Source of the DNA: Pedobacter sp. UBA1951
GTDB lineage: Bacteria; Bacteroidota; Bacteroidia; Sphingobacteriales; Sphingobacteriaceae
Reading direction: 5' to 3'
NCBI GenBank assembly: GCA_002336465.1
Contig: DDEP01000205.1
Span: 5,117-23,161, forward strand
Length of the DNA stretch: 18,045 nucleotides
Of the stretch, positions 1 to 7,299 are shown in pieces; position 1 is the first letter of the stretch; each line of letters opens with the position of its first letter. A program made the translations under genes and the position numbers. Under the pieces are notes generated by a model, which was not told where the DNA came from, did not search any database, and worked only from the letters and a program-made list of their open reading frames with translations.

Positions 1-438
1 CTTAACAGTTCTGTGTATCGTTTGCACTTAGATGCAAGGTATTTTATCCCGCTGGCTAAGCAAACCGTTTTTGCTTTATCTAATCAAACAGGGTATTTAT
101 CAGGGAAAGACCTGTTAGATAATGAGCTGTTTAGAATAGGTGGACAAAATACGTTAAGGGGTTTTAATGAGATGGAATTTTTAACCAGTGCTTATACGTT
201 GTTCAATGCAGAGCTTAGATATTTGCTAGAACAGAACTCTTTTCTGTTTTTATTCTATAACCAAGCTTATATACAGAAAAGCAGCGGTAAAGATTATCCT
301 TTGGGTATGGGAGCTGGCTTAAATTTCGAAACCAATTTAGGCATACTTTCATTAAGCTATGCTTTAGGTAAACAAAAAAATAATCCGTTAAATTTGCGCC
401 AAGGAAAAATCCATATCGGGGTAACCGCTTTATTTTAA
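1..438 (+). CDS. Omp85/BamA-like outer-membrane beta-barrel protein, C-terminal fragment
   Basis: The reading frame is open from the first base of the window, so this is the 3' end of a larger gene; the GTG at 13 is not a credible start. The visible ~145 residues alternate short amphipathic strands and turns as in a transmembrane beta-barrel. They contain a GGxNTLRGF segment (roughly residues 47-55 of the fragment), which resembles the conserved RGF motif of the Omp85/surface-antigen D15 family (BamA, TamA and relatives). The protein ends in a hydrophobic strand with a terminal Phe (TALF-stop), typical of outer-membrane barrels recognised by the BAM machinery. The role inferred is insertion or translocation of proteins at the outer membrane. 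The POTRA domains that would separate BamA from TamA-like paralogues lie outside the window, so no symbol is given. The next gene begins a few bases downstream, suggesting cotranscription. Confidence 0.8.
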   Translation, partial: LNSSVYRLHLDARYFIPLAKQTVFALSNQTGYLSGKDLLDNELFRIGGQNTLRGFNEMEFLTSAYTLFNAELRYLLEQNSFLFLFYNQAYIQKSSGKDYPLGMGAGLNFETNLGILSLSYALGKQKNNPLNLRQGKIHIGVTALF

Positions 439-444
439 TTGATC

Positions 445-1404
445 ATGCTTAAAAAACAAATCTGCTTTTTGCTATTCCTTTTGCCAGCCTTTATTTCATT
501 TGCGCAGGTAAGACCTATCAAAGCAGATTCGTTAAGAACTAACCTTTTATTAACCGATAGCCTATTAATGGATACTTTAGATAAAAGCACGGTTGATACC
601 CTAACTCCACATATCCTAAAGAAAAGAGATTCTTCTACTTATGCGCATTGGATAGACAGCCTGAGCAAAGGATATGGTTTCGCTGTATTTGATTTATCTT
701 CGATTTTAAAAAAACAGAATCCTACAGAAAAGATAATTTACGGTCGTGGCGATCTGTTGCCTAAAGGTAAGGTATGGGTCTTATGGGTAATTGGCTTTTT
801 ATTGCTGCTGTTTGCAATCTTAAAAAATTCATTTGGCAAGCAGTTAAATATGGTTGTACAGTCGTTTTACAGCAATCGTGTACTAACCAATTTTAGTAAG
901 GAAGATAACTTGGTTACTTCATGGTCTTTTTTATTGCTATTTGTGCAGTTTGGTTTTACCATAGGAATGTTCTTTTACCTTTTGGCGCAATACAATGAAA
1001 ATGAACAGGCTCAACAACAAGGTTTTGAGTTTTTTATTACGCTTTCAGTAGGTATTATTTTATTATATCTTCTAAAGATAGTGATGTTAAGACTGATTGG
1101 CTTTTTCTTTGAAGTGCAGAAACCCGTAAAGCATTATGTTACCATTTTATACCTGAGTTATTTTAATGCATCTTTATTGTTTATCCCTTTAATTATTGCT
1201 TTTGCACTTGCTCCTGTTCAGTATGGTAATGTTTTTATCTTTACTGGGTTAATATTGCTTTGTGTCATCTTCATTTTTCAGTTTGTAAGAGCGGCAATTA
1301 ATATTTTATCCACCTACCGGTTTCCTAAGTTGTATTTAATTTTGTATCTTTGCGCCCTTGAAATATGCCCTATAATGATACTAATCAAGGCAATAGGATA
1401 TTAA
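445..1404 (+). CDS. DUF4271 family integral membrane protein
   Basis: I chose the ATG at 445 over an in-frame TTG at 439 because it starts a standard signal peptide (MLKKQ, hydrophobic core, cleavage after SFA before Q). That leaves 319 residues. After a ~95-residue Ser/Asp/Leu-rich exported segment come about six hydrophobic helices between residue ~105 and the C-terminus. A short charged motif, EVQKPVKHY, lies between membrane segments, and the end is hydrophobic (YLILYLCALEI, then KAIGY). This pattern, placed directly before hemD, fits the Bacteroidota DUF4271 family, whose function is unknown to me. It starts 6 bp after the barrel gene and ends 13 bp before hemD, so it is probably part of one transcript. 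Its last ~60 bases also contain a promoter-like motif for hemD. Confidence 0.8.
   Translation: MLKKQICFLLFLLPAFISFAQVRPIKADSLRTNLLLTDSLLMDTLDKSTVDTLTPHILKKRDSSTYAHWIDSLSKGYGFAVFDLSSILKKQNPTEKIIYGRGDLLPKGKVWVLWVIGFLLLLFAILKNSFGKQLNMVVQSFYSNRVLTNFSKEDNLVTSWSFLLLFVQFGFTIGMFFYLLAQYNENEQAQQQGFEFFITLSVGIILLYLLKIVMLRLIGFFFEVQKPVKHYVTILYLSYFNASLLFIPLIIAFALAPVQYGNVFIFTGLILLCVIFIFQFVRAAINILSTYRFPKLYLILYLCALEICPIMILIKAIGY
1345..1352 (+). promoter_or_regulatory. Candidate hemD promoter (-7 element TATCTTTG) inside the DUF4271 gene
   Basis: TATCTTTG followed by CGCCC matches the Bacteroidota -7 consensus TAnnTTTG exactly. It lies 65 bp before the hemD start. The upstream -33 element is weak: the nearest TTG (1330-1332) is only 12 bp away, shorter than usual. 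The same bases encode the conserved-looking YLCAL stretch of the DUF4271 protein, so the match could be a codon coincidence. Confidence 0.3.
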
Positions 1405-1417
1405 GAGGTAAAAAGAA

Positions 1418-2185
1418 ATGCAGGAAAACAAAGAAAGACTACGTAAAGTAAAAAGCATCTTGGTTACATTGCCAAAGCCTGAAACAGAAAAATCACCTTA
1501 TTTCGATTTAGCAAAAAAGTATAATCTTAAAGTTGATTTTAGATCGTTCATACACGTAGAGGGAGTACAGGCCAAAGATTTTAGAAAAGAGAAAATCAAC
1601 CTTCCTGATTATACCGCAGTAGTATTTACGAGCAGAAATGCTGTTGATCATTTTTTTAGGATATGCGAAGAAATGAGATATGAGGTTTCTGTAAACCTGA
1701 AATATTTTTGCATTTCAGAATCTACGGCATTATATCTTCAAAAATACATTCAGTACAGAAAAAGAAAAATCTTTTTTGGTAAACAGAGCGCATCAGATTT
1801 AGCAGAAGTAATGAAAAAGCATGCTGGCGAGAAGTTTTTGTACCCGTGCTCTGATGTGGCAACCGAAGATACCATGAACTTTTTGCAGAAAAATGGTTAT
1901 GATGTAACACCAGCCGTATTGTTTAGAACGGTGGTTAGTGATTTATCTGACCTTGCAGATGTGTTTTATGATATATTGGCATTCTTCAGCCCATCAAGCA
2001 TTCAGTCGCTGTACATAAATTTCCCCAATTTTCAACAAAACAATACGCGTATAGCAACTTTTGGCTTAAACACGCAGAAAGCAGTGGCTGAAAAAGGACT
2101 TATTGTTGATATTGCGGCGCCAAATCCTGAAGCACCTTCAATGATTATGGCATTAGAAAACTATATTAAAAAGTCTAATAAATAA
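1418..2185 (+). CDS. hemD: Uroporphyrinogen-III synthase (HemD)
   Basis: This 255-residue protein has the features of uroporphyrinogen-III synthase, which closes and isomerises hydroxymethylbilane to uroporphyrinogen III in cytoplasmic tetrapyrrole (heme) synthesis. The N-terminal strand SILVTLPKP, the VVFTSRNAVDHFF segment (~residues 69-81), the central LYPCSD stretch and the late AFFSPSSIQSLY segment (~residues 188-199) correspond to the two Rossmann-like lobes of the family. HemD proteins are poorly conserved in sequence and catalytic residues are not diagnostic, so the call rests on overall pattern. The start ATG has an unusually recognisable ribosome-binding site for this phylum (GAGG at 1405-1408, 9 bases upstream). 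It follows the DUF4271 gene by 13 bp and is closed by a strong terminator. No other heme gene is visible nearby. Confidence 0.85.
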   Translation: MQENKERLRKVKSILVTLPKPETEKSPYFDLAKKYNLKVDFRSFIHVEGVQAKDFRKEKINLPDYTAVVFTSRNAVDHFFRICEEMRYEVSVNLKYFCISESTALYLQKYIQYRKRKIFFGKQSASDLAEVMKKHAGEKFLYPCSDVATEDTMNFLQKNGYDVTPAVLFRTVVSDLSDLADVFYDILAFFSPSSIQSLYINFPNFQQNNTRIATFGLNTQKAVAEKGLIVDIAAPNPEAPSMIMALENYIKKSNK

Positions 2186-2221
2186 TAGATCGCCCGTTGG
2201 CGTATCATCATAAAAATATAG

Positions 2222-2254
2222 AGCGGCTTGGATTATAACTCAAGCCGCTTTTTA
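2222..2254 (+). terminator. Rho-independent terminator after hemD
   Basis: A perfect 9-bp stem, AGCGGCTTG (2222-2230) with CAAGCCGCT (2241-2249), flanks a 10-base AT-rich loop and is followed by a T run. It lies about 37 bp after the hemD stop and should end the barrel/DUF4271/hemD transcript. Confidence 0.85.
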
Positions 2255-2352
2255 ATTGGTCACCAAAATAAATAGGCTGTTACAGAGTAGGTTGTGGTAA
2301 AAAACCTTTCTAAAAGGCAACATGCATAAAATACCTATAAGTAAGTATTTGC

Positions 2353-2390
2353 ACTTAATTATTTAATGTTAAATTAGTAAATAATTTAAA
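2353..2390. repeat. Very AT-rich segment with a 9-bp inverted repeat
   Basis: 35 of 38 bases are A or T. AATTATTTA (2357-2365) is mirrored exactly by TAAATAATT (2378-2386) across a 12-base spacer. It lies just upstream of the DnaA-box-like cluster and could act as an easily melted region. An AT-rich palindrome upstream of a promoter could also be an UP-like element or chance. Confidence 0.5.
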
Positions 2391-2402
2391 GCTGTTTTTT
2401 AA

Positions 2403-2480
2403 TTATGCACTTGTGTTTGGTTTTAAGCTTTTGTTGATAACTGGACTTTGTGGGGAAACTGTGGATAAATTTGTGCAAAA
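2403..2480. promoter_or_regulatory. Cluster of DnaA-box-like 9-mers (candidate replication-origin element)
   Basis: Compared with the DnaA-box consensus TTWTNCACA, this stretch holds on the minus strand TTATCCACA (2460-2468, exact), TTTTGCACA (2472-2480, exact), TTATCAACA (2432-2440, one mismatch) and TTCCCCACA (2449-2457, two mismatches). TTATGCACT lies on the plus strand (2403-2411, one mismatch). Four share the same orientation, and the last three start 11 and 12 bp apart, about one helical turn. The AT-rich stretch 2353-2390 adjoins it. The arrangement is origin-like; no dnaA gene is in the window, so oriC status is inferred only. Confidence 0.45.
2447..2473 (+). promoter_or_regulatory. 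Candidate gldK operon promoter
   Basis: TTTG (2447-2450) and TAAATTTG (2466-2473) match the Bacteroidota -33 and -7 elements (TTTG / TAnnTTTG). The 15-bp gap is a little short. Transcription would begin near 2480, about 57 bases before the preferred gldK start. The -7 element overlaps the exact DnaA-box-like site at 2460-2468. Confidence 0.4.
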
Positions 2481-2536
2481 AGTTGTAATTGTCAATGTTA
2501 ATTGATAAAATTGCTATAAAATTGTTTAAACAACTT

Positions 2537-3886
2537 ATGAGGAAAATTTACTTTCTTGCATTTTTTATTGCAGGAGTTATGCTCTCGGGCTGTGGAAAAG
2601 GCGGTGCTGGCGAACTTGTAGGAGCGTATAATAAAAAGTTTAAGAACAAAACTATCCCTTTGGGGATGGTATATATACCCGGAGGAAGAAACCTTATTGG
2701 TATGACCGATGAGGATATTACCTTTTATCAGGGGCGGCAGAGTAAAATGGTTTCATTTAGTCCTTTTTATATGGATGAAACAGAAATTACCAATGCCGAA
2801 TATAGACAATTTGTAAACTGGGTAAGAGACTCTATTGCAGTTTCTGTATATATTAAAGGCGCTCCATACGAAGGAGGTGGTAACTACAAAACTCCAAGTG
2901 GCGATGCTGCTAAATATTTTCTGAAACCTAAAACACAGCCAGCTTCAGGAACTACAGCTCCTCCCCAAAATATTAACTGGAAAGCTATTGGTAACGGCTC
3001 TAAATTATGGGCTAGTAATAAAGGCGGAAATAAAGATCTAGGCGATTTGTATAGTAAAATCAGCATGAATGGTCGTGATATTTCTGTTGGGCTTGACGTG
3101 AAAAAACTAAGGTATTCTTATTATGAAGTAAACCTTGAGTATCAGTTGAAAAACCCGAACGGATCTGTAGCCGATTTCTATGATGTATATGTAGATAATC
3201 CAGACCCGAATAACCCTAACCAACATCCTTCTGTAGTTGTTTATCCAGATACATTGGTATGGAAAAAAGACTTTACCTACGAGTATAACGATCCTATGGT
3301 TGAAGCTTATTTTAACCACCCATCTTATGACAAATATCCGGTTGTAGGTGTAACTTGGGATCAGGCAAGAGCTTTTTGTGCTTGGAGAACCAATCTTTAC
3401 GAAAGTGTAGCCTCTAGAAGAAAATTACCAAAAAATACAAGATTGAAATATTCTTTACCTACCGAAAGTGAATTTGAGTATGCCGCAAGAGGAGGAAGAG
3501 TACAAACTAAATATCCTTGGGGCGGTCCTTACATCATGAATGCTAAAGGCTGTTTGCAGGCTAACTTTAAAGTAGGAAGAGGAAATTATGTAGATGACGG
3601 TGCTTTATATACCGTAGAGGCCAAAGCTTATCTGCCAAATGATTATGGTTTGTACAATATGGCTGGTAACGTAGCAGAATGGACATTGGATTCATACAAT
3701 ACCTCATCACCTGAAGATAAAAACCCTATCTTTAAAAATGGTAAACGTAAAGCTGTAAAAGGCGGATCGTGGAAAGATATAGGCTTTTTCCTTCAGAACT
3801 CAGTAACGCAATATGAATATCAGGATATGGCAAGATCTTACATCGGTTTCAGATGTATTTCAAAATTCCCTGGAAATAAGATTTAA
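2537..3886 (+). CDS. gldK: Gliding motility / type IX secretion lipoprotein GldK
   Basis: GldK (PorK) is an outer-membrane lipoprotein that, with GldN, forms the periplasmic ring of the type IX secretion system. The frame extends upstream to ATG 2495 and TTG 2489, but ATG 2537 gives a proper lipoprotein signal (MRKIY, hydrophobic core, lipobox LSGC with Cys19) and 449 residues, near the family length. The body has the formylglycine-generating-enzyme-like (SUMF1) fold: MVYIPGG (44-50), MDETEITNAEYRQFVNW (79-95), PVVGVTWDQARAFCAWR (268-284), LPTESEFEYAARGG (307-320), GLYNMAGNVAEW (371-382) and a C-terminal SYIGFRC. A long insertion (~105-255) separates the first two blocks. GldK proteins use this fold structurally, not as an enzyme. 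It is the first gene of gldKLMN, 36 bp before gldL. Confidence 0.93.
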   Translation: MRKIYFLAFFIAGVMLSGCGKGGAGELVGAYNKKFKNKTIPLGMVYIPGGRNLIGMTDEDITFYQGRQSKMVSFSPFYMDETEITNAEYRQFVNWVRDSIAVSVYIKGAPYEGGGNYKTPSGDAAKYFLKPKTQPASGTTAPPQNINWKAIGNGSKLWASNKGGNKDLGDLYSKISMNGRDISVGLDVKKLRYSYYEVNLEYQLKNPNGSVADFYDVYVDNPDPNNPNQHPSVVVYPDTLVWKKDFTYEYNDPMVEAYFNHPSYDKYPVVGVTWDQARAFCAWRTNLYESVASRRKLPKNTRLKYSLPTESEFEYAARGGRVQTKYPWGGPYIMNAKGCLQANFKVGRGNYVDDGALYTVEAKAYLPNDYGLYNMAGNVAEWTLDSYNTSSPEDKNPIFKNGKRKAVKGGSWKDIGFFLQNSVTQYEYQDMARSYIGFRCISKFPGNKI

Positions 3887-3922
3887 AAAATAAACCAAAC
3901 TAAAAATTCAAACAAAGAAACT

Positions 3923-4738
3923 ATGGCTGGAAAGTACGCTACAACAGAAGCAAAATTACACCTTGCAACCTCAGTTGGTGCATCTATTGTAATCGTTGGT
4001 GCTTTATTTAAAATTCTCCACTTAGGAGGGATATATGGTAGTATCATGATTGGAGTAGGTTTAGGGGTTGAAGCTGTCCTGTTTTTATTAACTGGTTTAT
4101 TCCCTCCACATCCAGATGTAGAGTGGCAAAAAGTTTATCCTCAGCTACGTGAAGGTGGTAAACCTACACCTGATGGCGCAATTCCAGAAGTAAGCAGCAG
4201 CAATGCTTCTGCAGGTACTTCACAACAATTAGATAAACTGTTTGCTGATGCCAAGATTGAACCTGCATTAATCGAGAGTTTAGGTTCTGGCTTAAGAACA
4301 TTTAGCGATAAAGTGGCTACTATTTCTAATGTTGCAGATGCATCGTTAGCTACCAATGAATTTACCGCAAAAGTAAAAAATACAACTTCTAAGTTTGCTA
4401 ATTTGGATAACGCATTTGATGTTGCTACAAGCCAACTTCAAGATTTAGGTAACAGCAGTAAAGACACTAAAGCTTACCATGAACAAGTAAACAATTTAGC
4501 TAAAAACCTTTCGGCATTAAATGCTGTATACGAGTTAGAACTACAAGATTCAAGTGCTCACTTAAAATCAATGAATAAATTCTACCAAAATCTTTCTTTA
4601 ACCATGAATAACTTCAATGATTCAATGGATGATTCTAAGCAGTTTAAAGAAGAGGTAGGCAAACTAGCTAAAAACTTAGCATCATTAAATGCTATTTATG
4701 GTAATATGCTGAGCGCAATGAATCAACCTCGTGCTTAA
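3923..4738 (+). CDS. gldL: Type IX secretion motor protein GldL
   Basis: GldL (PorL) is the inner-membrane stator-like subunit that, with GldM, forms the proton-driven motor of type IX secretion and gliding. Two N-terminal membrane helices are visible (about residues 14-34 and 38-60), with polar residues inside them: Lys30, His33 and Glu50. These probably correspond to the conserved Lys/His/Glu residues linked to proton coupling in Flavobacterium GldL. A cytoplasmic, largely helical region follows. It carries two copies of a motif of the form VxxLAKNLxxLNAxY, near residues 186-203 and 246-263, likely coiled-coil or helical repeats. The protein has 271 residues. The gene sits 36 bp after gldK and 40 bp before gldM. 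Confidence 0.93.
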   Translation: MAGKYATTEAKLHLATSVGASIVIVGALFKILHLGGIYGSIMIGVGLGVEAVLFLLTGLFPPHPDVEWQKVYPQLREGGKPTPDGAIPEVSSSNASAGTSQQLDKLFADAKIEPALIESLGSGLRTFSDKVATISNVADASLATNEFTAKVKNTTSKFANLDNAFDVATSQLQDLGNSSKDTKAYHEQVNNLAKNLSALNAVYELELQDSSAHLKSMNKFYQNLSLTMNNFNDSMDDSKQFKEEVGKLAKNLASLNAIYGNMLSAMNQPRA

Positions 4739-4778
4739 AATATTGGGTTAAATTTTAAAAAACTAATTCTAATTTAAC

Positions 4779-6305
4779 ATGGCAGGAGGTAAAGAAACCG
4801 CAAGGCAGAAGATGATAGGCATTATGTACTTGGTGCTTTTAGCGATGTTAGCGCTAAACGTATCGGACTTGGTACTTAAGGCCTTTAAAAATATTAACGA
4901 CAGTTTAAATACTTCAAAGGAAAATGTAAATACCAGTATCCAGCAGTTATTGAAAAACTACGGCGATACTAAAGCTAAAGAAAGTTCAGACAATCAGGTT
5001 AAGTTTGACCGAGCTAAGAAAGCACAGGCTATAGCCGGTAACTTGATTAAATATATTGATGGTTTACAGGCCGAAATTGCTAAAGATGGTATTGACGAAA
5101 ATGGAGAACTTGTTCAAAAGAACAATTTAGATATAGGTCAGAACATCATGGGTAGTGATGAACGACCTAAAAAAGGTAAAGAATTGCAGGAGAAAATTAA
5201 CCAAACGGGCAAGGAATTGGCTGCTTTGTTATTACCTGATGAGGGCAGACCTACTTTTATGCTTGAAGCTAAAAACCCTGCAAAACCAAGAGCAGGAGAA
5301 CCAAAAACATGGACAGGTACCAATTTTGGTGAAGGCGTTCCTTTGGCTGCTTTCAGAACAATATTAACCATGATCCAGAACGATACTAAGAACATGGAGG
5401 CTGATATCATCAACAAAATATTAGCTGATAAACCTATCGTGGTTTTAGATCATTTTGAGGCAGTAGCCGTAGCGCCTACTTCATACGTAATTCAAGGACA
5501 GCCTTATAAAGCTGAGATTTATCTTACAGCAAGTGATTCAAAATCTACACCTGATATTACTGTAAATGGTAACAGAGTGCCTACTGAAAATGGAAAAGGT
5601 GTATATACCGGCGGTACAGGTAGTGTAGGTACGTTTACATGGAAAGGTACCATTAGGGTTAAAGAGCGTAACGGTAATATCAAGACTTATGAAACCGCAC
5701 CTCAAACTTATCAGGTTGCTGCTCCGTCTGCAACGGTTTCATCTGATAAATTGAATGTAATTTATGCGGGTATCCCAAATCCATTTACCATATCAGCTGC
5801 GGGTTTCCCTAATATCAATGCTTCTATTTCTGGAGGCGGTTCTTTAACTGGAGCAAACGGTAAATTTATGGTAAATGTACCGGGTTCATTGGTGGGTAAA
5901 GAAGTTTCGATCAGTGTATCGGCTAGTAATAATGGTAAGACTGTAAATTTAGGTTCGCCTACATTTAGGGTTAAAGCTATACCTGCGCCAGTTGCTAAAG
6001 TTGGCGGCAATGGTGGCGGCGATATTGCATCTGTACAGTTAAAAAGCGAATCTGAGATTGAAGCTGATTTGGATGATTTCCCTTTTGATGTTAAGTTCAG
6101 GATCATACGTTATGAACTTACCGTGATCAAGCCACGTTCTGATGCGGTTACCATATCAGGACAAGGAGGAAACTTTACTGGAGCAGTAAGAAATGCTATT
6201 AACGCTGTTTCGCCTGGAACAAGGGTTATTTTTGACCAAATTGTTTCGCAGGGACCTGACGGGAGACAAAGGGTATTGCCGCCAGTTGTATTTAATGTAA
6301 AATAA
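4779..6305 (+). CDS. gldM: Type IX secretion motor protein GldM
   Basis: GldM (PorM) crosses the inner membrane once and extends through the periplasm to contact the GldK/GldN ring, passing motion from the GldL/GldM motor. The 508-residue protein starts MAGGKETARQKM. Its single membrane helix (~residues 12-30) follows Arg9, the residue reported to pair with the GldL glutamate in Flavobacterium, and Tyr17 is also present. After the helix comes an alpha-helical domain (to about residue 225) and then beta-rich, Gly/Ser/Thr-containing domains to the C-terminus, matching the four-domain (D1-D4) rod of the family. Length is close to the known ~510 residues. The stop codon is followed within 6 bp by the gldN ATG, implying tight coupling. 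Confidence 0.94.
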   Translation: MAGGKETARQKMIGIMYLVLLAMLALNVSDLVLKAFKNINDSLNTSKENVNTSIQQLLKNYGDTKAKESSDNQVKFDRAKKAQAIAGNLIKYIDGLQAEIAKDGIDENGELVQKNNLDIGQNIMGSDERPKKGKELQEKINQTGKELAALLLPDEGRPTFMLEAKNPAKPRAGEPKTWTGTNFGEGVPLAAFRTILTMIQNDTKNMEADIINKILADKPIVVLDHFEAVAVAPTSYVIQGQPYKAEIYLTASDSKSTPDITVNGNRVPTENGKGVYTGGTGSVGTFTWKGTIRVKERNGNIKTYETAPQTYQVAAPSATVSSDKLNVIYAGIPNPFTISAAGFPNINASISGGGSLTGANGKFMVNVPGSLVGKEVSISVSASNNGKTVNLGSPTFRVKAIPAPVAKVGGNGGGDIASVQLKSESEIEADLDDFPFDVKFRIIRYELTVIKPRSDAVTISGQGGNFTGAVRNAINAVSPGTRVIFDQIVSQGPDGRQRVLPPVVFNVK

Positions 6306-6311
6306 TTGAAA

Positions 6312-7265
6312 ATGAAAAAGTTCATATTATCGCTTGTTTTTATTGTTGCGGTTAGTGTTGTTGGTTTTGCCCAGAATGGAGCAAAAAAGGCAAACGGAAA
6401 TAAGGTGAACCCACCGGCCAAGCAACAGCCTGCAAAAACAGATCCTCCGGCAACGGAAGAGAAAAAGCAGGATGAGCCTAAGCCTACTACTAAGACCCCT
6501 AAGCGTAAAACTCCACCTAAAGATGGTTACGCTGTAGAAAAAGATTTAAGAGATACAGTTTCTCAAAAAGCTTTCTTGGCGGTAATCAAAGATGAGGATG
6601 TGGTATATACCAAACGTGTTTGGAGAGATATTGATTTAAGAGATACGGTTAATTCAGTGTTGAATTTCCCTAAATCGAGATTGATTGAAATATTGTTAAA
6701 TGCGGTTAAATTAGAAGAATTAACGGCTTATAATCCTAAAGACCCTAAAACTTTAGAGGATGATGATGCGTTTAATTTTCCTTTAGATACTGCTGATGCA
6801 ATGAAACTTGCAAATGGAGTAGTAAATGTAACCAATAATAAAGCAGGTACCGTAAAAGAGGTGCCGGGCGAATTTAACCCTGCTTTGTTTTTAAAATACA
6901 GGGTAAAAGAGGATTGGGTATTTGATGGCAAAAGAGGTGTTTTTGAGCCTCGTATCATAGGTTTGGCACCTTTAAAGCTAAATGCGCAAACTAAAGATTG
7001 GCAACCTATTTTTTGGATTTATTATGATGACGCAAGAGATTTGTTATCCAAAAAGAGACTGTTCAATGCTTTGAACGATTCATCTCCTGTAAGTATGGAT
7101 GATTTCTTTGTGCATCGCTTATTTTCAAGCTACATTGTAAAAGAAACCAACTCTGGCGATTATAAGTTAAAAGACATCATTTCGGATCCGAAAGAACGCT
7201 TATTAGAAAGCGAGAAAATCAAAAAGAAAATGGCCGATTTTGAACAAGGCCTTTGGCAATATTAA
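6312..7265 (+). CDS. gldN: Type IX secretion periplasmic ring protein GldN
   Basis: GldN (PorN) is the periplasmic partner of lipoprotein GldK in the ring of the type IX secretion system. I chose ATG 6312 over the in-frame TTG 6306 because it begins a clean signal peptide (MKKFILS, hydrophobic core, VGFA then Q). The protein has 317 residues. A Lys/Pro/Thr-rich, probably unstructured linker (~22-72) precedes the folded domain. That domain shows family landmarks: RVWRDIDLRDTVNS, FPKSRLIEILLNAVKLEELTAYNP, a late WIYYDDARDLL and FFVHRLFSSYIVKE. It is the last gene of gldKLMN and is followed at once by a bidirectional terminator. Confidence 0.93.
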   Translation: MKKFILSLVFIVAVSVVGFAQNGAKKANGNKVNPPAKQQPAKTDPPATEEKKQDEPKPTTKTPKRKTPPKDGYAVEKDLRDTVSQKAFLAVIKDEDVVYTKRVWRDIDLRDTVNSVLNFPKSRLIEILLNAVKLEELTAYNPKDPKTLEDDDAFNFPLDTADAMKLANGVVNVTNNKAGTVKEVPGEFNPALFLKYRVKEDWVFDGKRGVFEPRIIGLAPLKLNAQTKDWQPIFWIYYDDARDLLSKKRLFNALNDSSPVSMDDFFVHRLFSSYIVKETNSGDYKLKDIISDPKERLLESEKIKKKMADFEQGLWQY

Positions 7266-7296
7266 AAAAGCGGGACTGTTAAAGTCCCGCTTTTTT
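7264..7296. terminator. Bidirectional terminator between gldN and uvrC
   Basis: GCGGGACT (7270-7277) pairs with AGTCCCGC (7283-7290) around the loop GTTAA. The stem is flanked by six A on the left and six T on the right, so it gives a U tail on both strands. It serves gldN (+), whose stop codon it touches, and uvrC (-), whose stop is 4 bp to the right. Confidence 0.9.
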
Positions 7297-7299
7297 ATT

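Noticed and set aside
439..444. TTG start of the DUF4271 gene giving MIM at the N-terminus
   Set aside because: ATG 445 lies two codons later and begins a typical signal peptide; the TTG directly abuts the previous stop.
2189..2207. Small GATCGCC/GGCGTATC hairpin right after hemD
   Set aside because: The core stem is only 4 bp with an imperfect outer part and no T run; the strong terminator follows at 2222.
2489..2536. Upstream in-frame TTG/ATG starts extending GldK by 14-16 residues
   Set aside because: The added residues (SMLIDKIAIKLFKQL) would place charged and hydrophobic sequence before an otherwise standard lipoprotein signal beginning at 2537.
5155..5367. 70-residue plus-strand reading frame inside gldM
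   Set aside because: It overlaps gldM in another frame, has no recognisable domain and is a shadow of the real gene.
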